Shown here: positions 8,814 through 23,110 of the stretch, one piece after another
Position numbering within the stretch: position 1 is the first letter of the stretch
How the letters are laid out: each line of letters begins with the position of its first letter
Assembly: GCF_000144605.1 (NCBI RefSeq)
Contig: NC_014375.1
Location: forward strand, 1,550,001-1,614,000
Reading direction: 5' to 3'
DNA length: 64,000 nt
Origin: Brevundimonas subvibrioides ATCC 15264
GTDB taxonomy: Bacteria > Pseudomonadota > Alphaproteobacteria > Caulobacterales > Caulobacteraceae
Notes under the pieces: model-generated
Told to the model about the DNA's origin: nothing
Seen by the model: the letters and a program-made list of their open reading frames with translations, nothing else
Databases searched by the model: none
Program-made: the position numbers and the translations under genes

Positions 8814-8901
8814 CGCGGTTTCGACACGGCGAACGAGCGCGAAAAAGAGGATCGACTGCGGACAATTCCTTGCAAAAACAAGGGACTGCCGTGGTTTCCG
8901 T

Positions 8902-8975
8902 GCGGGTATAGTATAATGGTAATACAGCAGCCTTCCAAGCTGAATATGTCGGTTCGATTCCGTCTACCCGCTCCA
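8902..8975 (+). tRNA. tRNA-Gly (TCC)
   Basis: The acceptor GCGGGTA (8902-8908) pairs with TACCCGC (8965-8971), with discriminator T and encoded CCA. The anticodon TCC is at 8934-8936 in the loop CTTCCAA, and the T-loop region is GGTTCGATTCC. It lies 88 bases after tRNA-Tyr and about 50 bases before tuf, so it is probably co-transcribed with them. Confidence 0.95.
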
Positions 8976-9027
8976 GGTTTTTGATAGCACCCAGCGCCCC
9001 TCAACCCGGGCCATCAGGAGTTTGGCC

Positions 9028-10218
<1,191 letters not shown>

Positions 10219-10243
10219 GCGACGATCTGAACCGATCTGAACG

Positions 10244-10273
10244 AGGCCTCCGGCGAAAGCCGGGGGCCTTTTT
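10244..10273 (+). terminator. Rho-independent terminator of tuf
   Basis: An 11-bp stem (10244-10254 with 10259-10269, one G-U pair) with a GAAA tetraloop, followed by five Ts. It begins 25 bases after the tuf stop codon. Confidence 0.9.
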
Positions 10274-10280
10274 CTTTGGT

Positions 10281-10439
10281 CCTTCTCCCCTTGCGAGAGA
10301 AGGTGGCAGCCGAAGGCTGACGGATGAGGGGTCACACCAGCGGTCGGCGTGAGCGGACGCAACGCGAGCCTTCAACGTCAGCGTGACCCCTCATCCGACC
10401 TCGCTTCGCTCGGCCACCTTCTCCCGCAAGGGGAGAAGG
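10281..10439. repeat. REP-type inverted repeat pair
   Basis: About 55 bases starting CCTTCTCCCCTTGCG (10281) recur in inverted orientation ending CAAGGGGAGAAGG (10439), with only a few differences. Both arms end in GATGAGGGGTCAC, and about 48 unrelated bases separate them. This is the abundant CTTCTCCC...GGATGAGGGG repeat type of alphaproteobacterial spacers. It lies between the tuf terminator and a small gene on the opposite strand. Confidence 0.75.
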
Positions 10440-10474
10440 GAGAGGTCACGCGTCTCCCGCGAGGGAGCAGGAGG

Positions 10475-10639
10475 TTACGCGTTCGGCTTTCCCGTGGCCG
10501 GGTCCGTCGCGGTTTCGCCGGAGTTGCTGCTGCCTTCGGAGCCGCGCGGTTCGGTGGCGGGGCGGGGGGTCTTGCCGTCGCCGGCGGGGCGCTGGTTCTC
10601 GTTCTCGGTCTGGCGCGGCGGGCGGTTCGGATCGGTCAT
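10475..10639 (-). CDS. Small hydrophilic, disordered protein, 54 aa
   Basis: Translates as MTDPNRPPRQTENENQRPAG and continues Gly/Pro/Thr/Ser/Glu-rich to a TAA stop; there is no hydrophobic stretch and it should be intrinsically disordered. Support for a real gene: ATG preceded by GGAGCTTGACC (GGAG seven bases upstream), an intact frame where the other frames give only low-complexity shadows, and a promoter-like GAAAC-N17-CGTT about 20 bases upstream. Such hydrophilic small proteins are often stress-induced, but no family is recognised. Confidence 0.55.
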   Translation of the reverse strand: MTDPNRPPRQTENENQRPAGDGKTPRPATEPRGSEGSSNSGETATDPATGKPNA

Positions 10640-10664
10640 GGTCAAGCTCCGTGTGGGCTATGGC

Positions 10665-10690
10665 AACGCCGGCCCGGGGGCGAAGGTTTC
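10665..10690 (-). promoter_or_regulatory. Possible EcfG (SigT-like) promoter
   Basis: Read on the minus strand, GAAAC (10690-10686) and CGTT (10668-10665) are separated by 17 bases. The alphaproteobacterial general-stress sigma factor EcfG recognises GGAAC-N16/17-CGTT, so the site differs at one position. Transcription would start near 10658, about 20 bases before the ATG of the 54-aa gene. GC-rich DNA gives chance matches, so this is tentative. Confidence 0.35.
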
Positions 10691-10783
10691 GTTCACCACG
10701 CCGCTCAACCGTACTGAAACGGCGCATCGGATAGGACATGCGGTGGAACGGCGCTTGCGGACGCAGGCGTCCAGGAGACGTGC

Positions 10784-11938
10784 ATGGCCGGAACGCTACA
10801 GATCGAGGTCGTCAAGGCGGACCAGCTGACGGTCGCCGACGTGGCCCTGTGGCGTCAGATGACCGACGCCAATCCCGATTTGGCCAGCCCCTATTTCCGG
10901 TGGGAGTTCACCGAGATCGCATCGCGGATCAGTCCGGACGCGGCGGTCGCGATCCTGACCCGCGACGGGCGGACCGTCGGATACTTCCCGCATCAGCGCC
11001 GCGGATCGGCGATCCAGCCCCTGGGCGCGCCGATGAACGACTATCATGGCGTCATCGCCATGCCGGGCGAGGCCCCGACCCTGGCCGCGGTGGCCGAACT
11101 GCTGGGCGCGCCGCGCCTGAACGTCTCGGCCTGGGTCGGACCGTCGGGGGCGGGGAGCCTGCGCGAGACCCTGATGACCGTCGTGCCCGAAGCGGGCGAG
11201 GCCTCCTATCACGGCTGGTACGCCGAGCGCCGCCAGACCTGGGGCAAGTATTTCAAGGACAAGGAGCGGGCCCGCCGCAGCCTGGAGGCCGAGCTGGGGC
11301 CGATCCGCGTCGAGCACGGCCTGCGCGACCCGGAACTGCTGGATCATCTGATCGGGCTGAAGCGCGACCAGTACGCCCGAACGGGGCGGCATGACATCTT
11401 CGCGTGCGGCTGGACGGCCGAACTGCTGCACGCCCTGATGGCGGAGACGCGGACCGATTTCGGAGCCTCGATGGCGGCCCTGTGGGCGGGCGACCGGCTG
11501 ACGGCCATCGAATATTCGCTGCACGCGGGCGACCGCTACCATTTCTGGTTCCCGGCCTACGAGCCCGCCCTGGCGCGGTGTTCGCCGGGCATCCTGCTGA
11601 CCATGGACACGATGCGGCTGGGCTGCGCGGCGGGGTTCCGGGTGTTCGACTTCGGGTTCGGGGGCGAGGGCTACAAGAAGTATTTCTGCAATGCGACCCA
11701 GAGCGTGCGCGAGGCCGTGGTGCTGAAACCCGGTCTGCGAGCCAGTCTGTCGGACGTGGCGGTCGGGCTGCTGGACAGCGCGTCCGGCGGACGGGGCGAG
11801 CGGCTGCGCACCAGCGTGCGGCGTCGCTGGGCCGCCATCGAGGCCTGCGAGACCACGCCCGCCAACCGCTTCATGGGGGCGGTCGCGGCCGCCGGCGTCG
11901 CCGTGCGCAAGGCGACCGGTCGGCAGGCCGCGGCCTGA
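10784..11938 (+). CDS. FemAB/CelD-like GNAT family acyltransferase
   Basis: 384 residues, cytoplasmic. The layout is that of double-GNAT acyltransferases associated with polysaccharide or cell-surface modification. An N-terminal half contains GRTVGYFPHQRR and PLGAPMNDYHGV, and a C-terminal GNAT half contains MAALWAGDRLTAIEYSL, then FWFPAYEPALARCSPGILL and FDFGFGGEGYKKYF. Related Caulobacter proteins such as HfsK act on holdfast polysaccharide; orthology is not claimed. CCAGGAG lies about 6 bases before the ATG. The next gene, a JmjC-like protein, begins 5 bases after its stop, so the two form an operon between tuf and rpoB. Confidence 0.75.
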   Translation: MAGTLQIEVVKADQLTVADVALWRQMTDANPDLASPYFRWEFTEIASRISPDAAVAILTRDGRTVGYFPHQRRGSAIQPLGAPMNDYHGVIAMPGEAPTLAAVAELLGAPRLNVSAWVGPSGAGSLRETLMTVVPEAGEASYHGWYAERRQTWGKYFKDKERARRSLEAELGPIRVEHGLRDPELLDHLIGLKRDQYARTGRHDIFACGWTAELLHALMAETRTDFGASMAALWAGDRLTAIEYSLHAGDRYHFWFPAYEPALARCSPGILLTMDTMRLGCAAGFRVFDFGFGGEGYKKYFCNATQSVREAVVLKPGLRASLSDVAVGLLDSASGGRGERLRTSVRRRWAAIEACETTPANRFMGAVAAAGVAVRKATGRQAAA

Positions 11939-11943
11939 AAGAG

Positions 11944-12879
11944 ATGACGATGAGCCAGACACAAGCGGCGACCGCCGGCCGCCGCACCCGCTATCCCGGC
12001 CCGATCGCCGAGGCGAAGAAGCATCCGCATGGTCTGGTCGAGCAGGGGTTCGCCTCCGACGAGGCCCTGGCCGAGATCCTGCACCGCTATCCGGCCCACC
12101 TGTTCGACATCAACCTGTACGACTACGACGACGAAGGTCAGGTCTCGCTGAGGACCGGCGCGCGCGGCACCCTGTCGGGCGACCAGATGCTGGCGGCGAT
12201 CCAGGCCGGGCGGCTGTGGGTCAATCTGAGGCAGGCGGAGCAGGGCTGCCCCGACCTGTGGCGCGCGGCGATGGGCGAATTCGCCAGGATCCAGGCGACC
12301 TATCCCGGCATGAAAGCCGTGACCAATGCCGGTCAGCTGATCATCTCGTCGCCCGTGGCCCGGGTGCCCTATCATTTCGACGCCGCCGGGGTGGTGCTGT
12401 TCCACCTGCGGGGTCGCAAGCGGCTGTTCATCTATCCGGGCGACGAGGCGCATCTGCCCGAACAGGCGATGGAGCAGGTCGTGGCGCGCCAGACGACCGA
12501 GGAACTGCCCTATACGCGGGCTTTCGAGGCCGATGCCCAGGTGATGGACCTTGAGCCCGGCGAGGCCCTGACCTGGCCGCTGTATGCGCCGCACCGTGTC
12601 GAGAACCTGGACAAGTTCTGCGTCAGCCTGTCGATGGACTTCCAGACCTGGCCGACGCGCTTTCGCAATGGTGCGATCTACACCAATGCCGTGATCCGCA
12701 GCCGGGGCGGGCGTCCGCGCTTCACCGACAGCATGTCGACGCCGGAACTGGCGGCGCGCTGGGCCGCGTCGCTGGCGCTGCGTCGCGTGGGCGGGCTCAA
12801 GAGCCGGATCGCGCATTTCGAGCGGGACTTCACCCCTGATGCCAAGGCGGCGGACGGGGCAGGGGCCTTGCCGGCCTAG
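11944..12879 (+). CDS. JmjC/cupin-fold protein, putative Fe(II)/2-oxoglutarate oxygenase
   Basis: 311 residues. The double-stranded beta-helix signature is visible: VPYHFDAAGVVLFHLRGRKR supplies the HxD pair, RLFIYPGD follows, and the distal histidine is in LYAPHRVENLD about 80 residues later. This matches cupin-like/JmjC proteins that hydroxylate protein side chains or small molecules. The substrate is unknown; a conserved Arg/Lys for 2-oxoglutarate cannot be assigned by eye. ATG 11944 has GAAAGAG just upstream; a second ATG two codons later is possible. It is coupled with the upstream GNAT gene, suggesting a shared surface or metabolite modification role. Confidence 0.72.
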   Translation: MTMSQTQAATAGRRTRYPGPIAEAKKHPHGLVEQGFASDEALAEILHRYPAHLFDINLYDYDDEGQVSLRTGARGTLSGDQMLAAIQAGRLWVNLRQAEQGCPDLWRAAMGEFARIQATYPGMKAVTNAGQLIISSPVARVPYHFDAAGVVLFHLRGRKRLFIYPGDEAHLPEQAMEQVVARQTTEELPYTRAFEADAQVMDLEPGEALTWPLYAPHRVENLDKFCVSLSMDFQTWPTRFRNGAIYTNAVIRSRGGRPRFTDSMSTPELAARWAASLALRRVGGLKSRIAHFERDFTPDAKAADGAGALPA

Positions 12880-12919
12880 ACCAGGCGGCGCTTCAGTTGG
12901 CGTATGGATGTCCAGAAAG

Positions 12920-13142
12920 AGGTGCATCACAGCGATCACAACGGGCCACAGCGAACACGACGAAACCCAGACTGAGGCGCCGGCGCCGATCCCTTCCTTC
13001 TGGCTCGATGTCCCGTCGACGAGAGGATCGGCGGCGACGCCGCCCTTCTATCGTTTCGGCACCAGAGGAGAACGGCGACCCTAACGACCACTCGGTCTCG
13101 TCGTGTCCTCCGTGACTTCGCTGTGTCCGCCGTGATGAACCT
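12920..13142. repeat. Fold-back repeat element, copy 2
   Basis: A 223-bp non-coding element with long imperfect terminal inverted repeats: AGGTGCATCACAGCG at the left and the complement of GCTGTGTCCGCCGTGATGAACCT at the right, extending over about 47 bases. The ends share the GGTTCATCAC/GTGATGAACC boundary of the copy at 5987-6184, and both have arms of degenerate CACNAAGG-type units. It lies between the JmjC gene and rpoB. Confidence 0.65.
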
Positions 13143-13473
13143 GTGCGGCCGCCGCTGCAACGAAAGGTTCAGGCTCGCCCGGTTCCCGAAAATCGCGCGA
13201 CGGGCCTTTATTTCGCCCGCGAAGCGCGTATATGTGCGCGTTCCGCAATCACTCCATGATTCCGCGCGAAAGCGCCGAGGCCCGGTCCGTCGCCCTCCGA
13301 CCGAGCGAAGGCGTGGCTCCTTACCCAGGGAGCTTACCAGATTTCAGGCCTCCTGATGCGCGAAAGCGCGTCGAGGGTGGAGGCCGAAACCGACTGTCAC
13401 GGGACACCGAACGGTGCCCTGTGCCGCTGCATTTCACGCGCGTCTCCCCCGGCGCGCGACATGGGAAAACAGA
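13143..13473 (+). other. rpoB leader region, 331 bases
   Basis: No convincing gene. It must hold the rpoB promoter unless transcription comes from far upstream. A weak candidate -10 TATATG lies at 13229-13234, with CTTTAT at the -35 distance. The leader then carries local GCGCGAAAGCGC-type hairpins (about 13262 and 13358). A long structured leader would suit autogenous control, but that is inference. No ribosomal-protein genes precede rpoB here. Confidence 0.4.
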
Positions 13474-16400
13474 ATGACTGACGTCCTGAACGGTCTCACC
13501 ATCAATGGTCAGATCGCATCGGCCACGACCTTCACCGGCAAGAAGCGCATCCGCAAATCGTTCGGCCGCATCCCCGAGGCGGTGCAGATGCCGAACCTGA
13601 TCGAGGTTCAGCGCGAATCCTACGAGCAGTTCCTGCAGCGCGAGGTCCGTCCGGGCGTCCGCAAGGAACAGGGCATCGAGGCCGTGTTCAAGTCGGTCTT
13701 CCCGATCAAGGACTTCAACGAACGCGCCGTGCTGGAATACGTGTCCTACGAATTCGAGGACCCCAAGTACGACGTCGAGGAATGCATCCAGCGCGACATG
13801 ACCTATGCCGCGCCGCTGAAGGTCAAGCTGCGCCTGATCGTGTTCGAGGCGGACGAGGAAACGGGCGCGCGCTCGGTCAAGGACATCAAGGAGCAGGACG
13901 TCTACATGGGGGACATCCCCCTGATGACGGACAAGGGGACCTTCATCGTCAACGGCACCGAGCGGGTGATCGTCTCGCAGATGCACCGGTCGCCGGGCGT
14001 CTTCTTCGACCACGACAAGGGCAAGACCCACTCCTCGGGCAAGCTGCTGTTCGCCGCGCGGGTGATCCCGTACCGCGGCTCGTGGCTGGACTTCGAGTTC
14101 GACGCCAAGGACATCGTGTTCGTCCGCATCGACCGTCGCCGCAAGCTGCCCGCCTCGACCTTCCTGATGGCCCTGGGCATGGACGGCGAAGAGATCCTGC
14201 GCACCTTCTACGAGACCGTGCCGTACGAGAAGCGCGGCGACGGCTGGGTCACCCCCTACAAGGCCGAACGCTGGAGGGGCGTGAAGCCCGAGTTCGATCT
14301 GGTCGATGCCGACACCGGCGAGATCGTCGCCCAGGCCGGCCAGAAGATCAGCGCTCGCGCCGCCAAGAAGCTGGGTGACACCACCAAGTCGCTGTCGCTC
14401 GCGGCCGACGCCCTGGTGACCCGCTACCTGGCCGCCGACGCCGTCAACTACGAGACCGGCGAGATCTATGCCGAAGCCGGCGACGAGCTGGACGCGCCGA
14501 CCATCGAACTGCTGGAAGAGCGCGGCTTCACCACCATCGACGTGCTGGACATCGACCACGTCACGGTCGGCGCCTACATGCGCAACACCCTGCGGGTCGA
14601 CAAGTCGACGGGCCGCGAGGACGCGCTGTTCGACATCTATCGCGTGATGCGCCCCGGCGAGCCCCCGACCCCGGAAGCCGCCGAAGCCATGTTCAACTCG
14701 CTGTTCTTCGACGGCGAGCGTTACGACCTGTCGGCCGTCGGCCGGGTCAAGATGAACATGCGTCTGGAAACGCCGGAAGTGTCCGACGAAATCCGCGTCC
14801 TGCAGAAGGACGACGTGCTGAAGGTGCTGCAGATTCTCGTCGGCCTGAAGGACGGCCGCGGCGAGATCGACGACATCGACAACCTGGGCAACCGCCGGGT
14901 CCGTTCGGTCGGCGAGCTGCTGGAAAACCAGTACCGCGTCGGTCTGCTGCGCATGGAGCGCGCCATCAAGGAGCGCATGTCGTCGGTCGATATCGACACG
15001 GTGATGCCGCACGACCTGATCAACGCGAAGCCGGCCGCGGCCTCGGTGCGTGAATTCTTCGGCTCGTCGCAGCTGTCGCAGTTCATGGACCAGACGAACC
15101 CGCTGTCCGAGATCACCCACAAGCGGCGCCTGTCGGCGCTTGGACCGGGCGGTCTGACGCGCGAGCGCGCGGGCTTCGAAGTCCGCGACGTGCACCCGAC
15201 CCACTACGGCCGCATCTGCCCGATCGAAACGCCGGAAGGCCCGAACATCGGCCTGATCAACTCGCTGGCGACCCACGCCCGGGTCAACAAATACGGCTTC
15301 ATCGAGAGCCCGTACCGGCGCGTGAAGGACGGCAAGGCCCTAGACGAGGTGGTCTACATCTCGGCCATGGAGGAGTCGAAATACACGATCGCCCAGGCGA
15401 ACATCGCCCTCAAGGACGGCATGATCGTCGACGAACTGGTCCCGGGCCGGATCAACGGCGACTCGCAGCTGCTGATCCGCGCCGACGTCGACATGATGGA
15501 CGTGTCGCCGAAACAGGTCGTCTCGGTCGCCGCGGCCCTGATCCCCTTCCTGGAAAACGACGACGCCAACCGGGCCCTGATGGGCGCGAACATGCAGCGT
15601 CAGGCCGTGCCTCTGGTGCAGTCGGACGCGCCGCTGGTCGGCACCGGCATGGAAGCGGTCGTCGCCCGTGACTCTGGGGCCGTCGTGGTCGCCCGTCGTG
15701 ACGGCGTGGTCGAACAGATCGACGGCACGCGGATCGTGGTCCGCGCCACCGGCGACCTGGACGCCGGCCGTTCGGGCGTCGACATCTACCGCCTGTCGAA
15801 GTTCCAGCGCTCCAACCAGTCGACCTGCATCAACCAGCGCCCGATCGTGCGCGTGGGCGATGAAGTGAAGACCGGCGACGTGATCGCCGACGGCCCGTCG
15901 ACGGACCTGGGCGAACTGGCCCTGGGCCGGAACGCGCTCGTCGCCTTCATGCCGTGGAACGGCTACAACTTCGAGGACTCGATCCTGATCTCCGAGCGCA
16001 TCGTGCGCGACGACGTCTTCACCTCGATCCACCTCGAGGAGTTCGAGGTCATGGCCCGCGATACGAAGCTTGGGCCTGAGGAAATCACCCGCGACATCCC
16101 CAACGTCGGCGAGGAAGCCCTGCGCAACCTCGACGAGGCGGGCATCGTGGCCATCGGCGCCGAGGTCCAGCCGGGCGACATCCTGTGCGGCAAGGTCACG
16201 CCCAAGGGCGAAAGCCCGATGACCCCCGAAGAGAAGCTGCTGCGGGCCATCTTCGGCGAGAAGGCTTCGGACGTCCGCGACACCTCGCTGCGCCTGCCGC
16301 CCGGCGTGGCCGGCACGATCGTCGACGTGCGCGTGTTCAACCGCCACGGCGTCGACAAGGACGAACGCGCCATGTCGATCGAACGCGACGAGATCGAACG

Positions 16401-17589
16401 CCTGGGCAAGGACCGCGACGACGAACTCGCGATCCTGGAGCGCAACACCTACGGCCGCCTGAAGCCCCTGCTGCTGGGCAAGAACGCCGTCTCGGGTCCC
16501 AAGGGCCTGGGTCGCGGTGAAGTGACGGACGCCAAGCTGGGCGAGCTGTCGCGCGGCCTGTGGTGGCAGATCGCCCTCGACGACGAGAAGGCGATGGGCG
16601 AGCTGGAGCAGATGAAGAAGTCGTTCGAGGACGCCCGCAAGGCGCTCGACCGTCGCTTCGAGGACAAGGTCGAGAAGCTGCAGCGCGGCGACGAACTGCC
16701 CCCCGGCGTGATGAAGATGGTCAAGGTGTTCGTGGCCGTGAAGCGCAAGCTTCAGCCCGGGGACAAGATGGCCGGTCGTCACGGCAACAAGGGCGTCATC
16801 TCCAAGATCCTGCCGATCGAGGACATGCCGCACCTGGAAGACGGGACCTCGGTCGACGTCGTTCTGAACCCGCTGGGCGTGCCTTCGCGCATGAACATCG
16901 GCCAGATCTTCGAAACCCACCTGGGTTGGGCCTCGGCCGGACTGGGCAAGCAGATCCAGGGTCTGCTGGAAGCCTGGCAGGGCGGTGGCCAGAAGCAGGC
17001 GCTGATCGATCACCTGACCGGCATCTACGGCGAGGACACCCCTCTGCCGCAGGACGAGCACGAGCTGGTCGAGCTGGCGCAGAACCTTTCCAAGGGCGTT
17101 CCGTTCGCCACCCCGGTGTTCGACGGCGCGCACATCTCGGACATCGAGGACCTGCTGGAGAAGGCCGGTCTGGAGCGTTCGGGTCAGTCGATCGTCTATG
17201 ACGGCACGACCGGCGAGCAGTTCAAGCGCCCGGTCACGGTCGGCTACATCTACATGCTGAAGCTGCACCACCTGGTCGACGACAAGATCCACGCCCGTTC
17301 GATCGGACCGTACTCGCTCGTCACCCAGCAACCGCTGGGCGGCAAGGCGCAGTTCGGCGGACAGCGCTTCGGGGAGATGGAGGTCTGGGCTCTGGAAGCC
17401 TACGGCGCCGCCTACACCCTGCAGGAGATGCTGACCGTGAAGTCCGACGACGTGGCCGGACGGACGAAGGTCTACGAGGCCATCGTGCGCGGCGACGACA
17501 GCTTCGAGGCGGGCATTCCCGAGAGCTTCAACGTTCTCATCAAGGAAATGCGCTCGCTGGGTCTGAACGTGGAGCTGGAGAACAGCTGA
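13474..17589 (+). CDS. rpoB: DNA-directed RNA polymerase subunit beta
   Basis: Catalytic-core subunit of RNA polymerase, 1371 residues and full length. It starts [16 protein letters not shown]; an in-frame ATG 20 codons upstream would add a low-conservation extension and is rejected. Landmarks: the rifampicin-binding region ([20 protein letters not shown] and [20 protein letters not shown]), the [11 protein letters not shown] segment, [13 protein letters not shown] in the active-site region, and the C-terminal [20 protein letters not shown] anchor. The rifampicin-site residues look wild type. It is followed after 100 bases by rpoC in the standard order. Confidence 0.98.
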   Translation: MTDVLNGLTINGQIASATTFTGKKRIRKSFGRIPEAVQMPNLIEVQRESYEQFLQREVRPGVRKEQGIEAVFKSVFPIKDFNERAVLEYVSYEFEDPKYDVEECIQRDMTYAAPLKVKLRLIVFEADEETGARSVKDIKEQDVYMGDIPLMTDKGTFIVNGTERVIVSQMHRSPGVFFDHDKGKTHSSGKLLFAARVIPYRGSWLDFEFDAKDIVFVRIDRRRKLPASTFLMALGMDGEEILRTFYETVPYEKRGDGWVTPYKAERWRGVKPEFDLVDADTGEIVAQAGQKISARAAKKLGDTTKSLSLAADALVTRYLAADAVNYETGEIYAEAGDELDAPTIELLEERGFTTIDVLDIDHVTVGAYMRNTLRVDKSTGREDALFDIYRVMRPGEPPTPEAAEAMFNSLFFDGERYDLSAVGRVKMNMRLETPEVSDEIRVLQKDDVLKVLQILVGLKDGRGEIDDIDNLGNRRVRSVGELLENQYRVGLLRMERAIKERMSSVDIDTVMPHDLINAKPAAASVREFFGSSQLSQFMDQTNPLSEITHKRRLSALGPGGLTRERAGFEVRDVHPTHYGRICPIETPEGPNIGLINSLATHARVNKYGFIESPYRRVKDGKALDEVVYISAMEESKYTIAQANIALKDGMIVDELVPGRINGDSQLLIRADVDMMDVSPKQVVSVAAALIPFLENDDANRALMGANMQRQAVPLVQSDAPLVGTGMEAVVARDSGAVVVARRDGVVEQIDGTRIVVRATGDLDAGRSGVDIYRLSKFQRSNQSTCINQRPIVRVGDEVKTGDVIADGPSTDLGELALGRNALVAFMPWNGYNFEDSILISERIVRDDVFTSIHLEEFEVMARDTKLGPEEITRDIPNVGEEALRNLDEAGIVAIGAEVQPGDILCGKVTPKGESPMTPEEKLLRAIFGEKASDVRDTSLRLPPGVAGTIVDVRVFNRHGVDKDERAMSIERDEIERLGKDRDDELAILERNTYGRLKPLLLGKNAVSGPKGLGRGEVTDAKLGELSRGLWWQIALDDEKAMGELEQMKKSFEDARKALDRRFEDKVEKLQRGDELPPGVMKMVKVFVAVKRKLQPGDKMAGRHGNKGVISKILPIEDMPHLEDGTSVDVVLNPLGVPSRMNIGQIFETHLGWASAGLGKQIQGLLEAWQGGGQKQALIDHLTGIYGEDTPLPQDEHELVELAQNLSKGVPFATPVFDGAHISDIEDLLEKAGLERSGQSIVYDGTTGEQFKRPVTVGYIYMLKLHHLVDDKIHARSIGPYSLVTQQPLGGKAQFGGQRFGEMEVWALEAYGAAYTLQEMLTVKSDDVAGRTKVYEAIVRGDDSFEAGIPESFNVLIKEMRSLGLNVELENS

Positions 17590-17601
17590 CCGACCGAATG
17601 A

Positions 17602-17637
17602 TCCCTCCTCGCGCAAGCGGGGAGGGACGGTCCCTCC
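17602..17637 (+). promoter_or_regulatory. Mutually exclusive hairpins in the rpoB-rpoC gap
   Basis: Stem 1 pairs 17602-17612 with 17617-17627 around a GCAA tetraloop. Stem 2 pairs GGAGGGA (17621-17627) with TCCCTCC (17631-17637) around CGG. The same seven bases are used by both, so only one can form at a time. There is no T run. It could act in mRNA processing or attenuation, or be a REP-like element. Confidence 0.45.
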
Positions 17638-17689
17638 GCCCTCTCCATCTTTCGAATTTTACGCGGCCCCCGCCGCAGAAGGAATCAAG

Positions 17690-21883
<4,194 letters not shown>

Positions 21884-21910
21884 TCGCTCTTCACAGCTGA
21901 AGACGAATGA

Positions 21911-21941
21911 GGGCGGTTCCGGCGACGGAGCCGCCCTTTTT
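21911..21941 (+). terminator. Rho-independent terminator of rpoBC
   Basis: An 11-bp stem (21911-21921 with 21926-21936, one G-U pair), loop GCGA, then five Ts. It begins 28 bases after the rpoC stop codon. Confidence 0.92.
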
Positions 21942-22039
21942 CATGGGTCAGCGCCCTTCAAGGGCTGCAGCCTGGGGTTGCGGATTGCCGTTGACGTGGT
22001 CAGGGACCCCCTGCATCCTTCGCAGGACGAGAGGCGGGA

Positions 22040-22204
22040 ATGACTAAAGCCAACAGGAAACACGGCAGCGCCGACAGCGTGCTGTGGGCCGTCACCCTCC
22101 TCGCCCTGGGCGCGATGACCTACCTCATGGCGATGAACGCGATGGTCGATCTCGGGGCCGCCGCTCACGACGCCTTCTGCACGGAGCACGGCTGGGCCGT
22201 CTGA
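22040..22204 (+). CDS. Small single-span membrane protein, 54 aa
   Basis: Translates as MTKANRKHGSADSVLWAVTL and continues LALGAMTYLMAMNAMVDLG to a TGA, giving a short basic N-terminus, one transmembrane helix and a polar tail with a single cysteine (FCTEHGWAV). The GAGGCGGGA just before the ATG is an acceptable ribosome-binding site. It ends 15 bases before the convergent end of the TonB-like gene. No family is recognised; the intact frame, start signal and membrane pattern are the evidence. Confidence 0.5.
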   Translation: MTKANRKHGSADSVLWAVTLLALGAMTYLMAMNAMVDLGAAAHDAFCTEHGWAV

Positions 22205-22219
22205 GGGCGGCGGGCCGGA

Positions 22220-23014
22220 TTACTCCATCTTGCGGTTGTTGCGCAGGCGGTCGTCGGTCATCTCGAACCCCGGTCGCAGAAGCGCCCCGGCGCAGGACCC
22301 GCGCAGGTTGCCGCCGGGACAGTCCGGGCTGGCCCCGACGATACCGGAACCGGCGCGGCCGCCGCGCAGGGAATCGTGCAGCGCCAGGGCGGCCGCTCCG
22401 TCGCGTGCGAACTGGGCCTCGCGCCGTGCTTCCGACGGCGTCAGGGTGCGGGGGCCCAGCGGTCCGGCGCGGCCGGCGGCCTCGTTGAAGCGGTCGTCGC
22501 ACAGCCGTTGCTCGGACGGGTTGAGCCGGCCGTCCATGGCGCGACAGCCGGCGGCCCCCAGGCGCATGGATCGGGCGACGGCGGCCCGCATCGTCTCGGG
22601 CGTGACCTGCCACGGATCGACCGACGACGGGGCGGCGTCGGCGGGGGCTTCGGCGGCGATTCGCGGGGACAGGGGCGCGGGCGAGGCTTCGGCCTGACCG
22701 GGAACCGGCGGCGCGATCGACCGGCTGGCGGGGACCTCGCCTACGGTCGGCGTGGCCTCGGTGCGCGCCGACGCCGGCGCGGCGACGCGGGCGACCTCTC
22801 CGCGGAGGAGGGGGCGCGGCTCCATCTGGATGAAGACGGGCATTTCGTCGAAGGCGACCGTCGGGGCGGCCGGCGGCTCGAAGAACCGCAGGGCCAGAGG
22901 CGTCAGGATGGCGACGTGAACCAGGACGGAGGCGGCCATCAGCGCGGCGCGGCGGCGTTCGACCGACCCGAAGGACGGACGGCGCGGCACGAGACTCACA
23001 CTGGCGTCGACCAC
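22220..23014 (-). CDS. TonB-like membrane-anchored hypothetical protein
   Basis: 264 residues: a short cytoplasmic N-terminus, one hydrophobic helix (ALMAASVLVHVAILTPLAL), a Pro/Ala/Glu-rich periplasmic linker of about 100 residues, and a C-terminal domain with several cysteines (for example CRAMDGRLNPSEQRLCDD). The first half resembles TonB or TolA-type energy-coupling proteins, but the C-terminal domain is not a recognisable TonB domain and no ExbB/ExbD genes are nearby. An envelope role is likely; the function is unknown. Confidence 0.7.
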   Translation of the reverse strand: MVDASVSLVPRRPSFGSVERRRAALMAASVLVHVAILTPLALRFFEPPAAPTVAFDEMPVFIQMEPRPLLRGEVARVAAPASARTEATPTVGEVPASRSIAPPVPGQAEASPAPLSPRIAAEAPADAAPSSVDPWQVTPETMRAAVARSMRLGAAGCRAMDGRLNPSEQRLCDDRFNEAAGRAGPLGPRTLTPSEARREAQFARDGAAALALHDSLRGGRAGSGIVGASPDCPGGNLRGSCAGALLRPGFEMTDDRLRNNRKME

Positions 23015-23110
23015 CTATTCCCCCACCCAATCCCGCAGAGGTTGACCGGCGACCGTGGCGGGATCAGGGCATCGCGGACAGGCGCTTTGCGGCTTCCGGG
23101 ATGACCATTT

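Noticed and set aside
11404..11943. In-frame N-terminal extension of the JmjC protein into the GNAT gene
   Set aside because: Arg/Gly-rich shadow sequence; the start at 11944 follows the GNAT stop by five bases and fits an operon.
13123..13356. 77-codon plus-strand frame in the rpoB leader
   Set aside because: Arg-rich, overlaps the fold-back element, no ribosome-binding site or recognisable domain.
13321..17616. Long open frames antisense to rpoB
   Set aside because: Same codon-bias shadow; no conserved motif in their translations.
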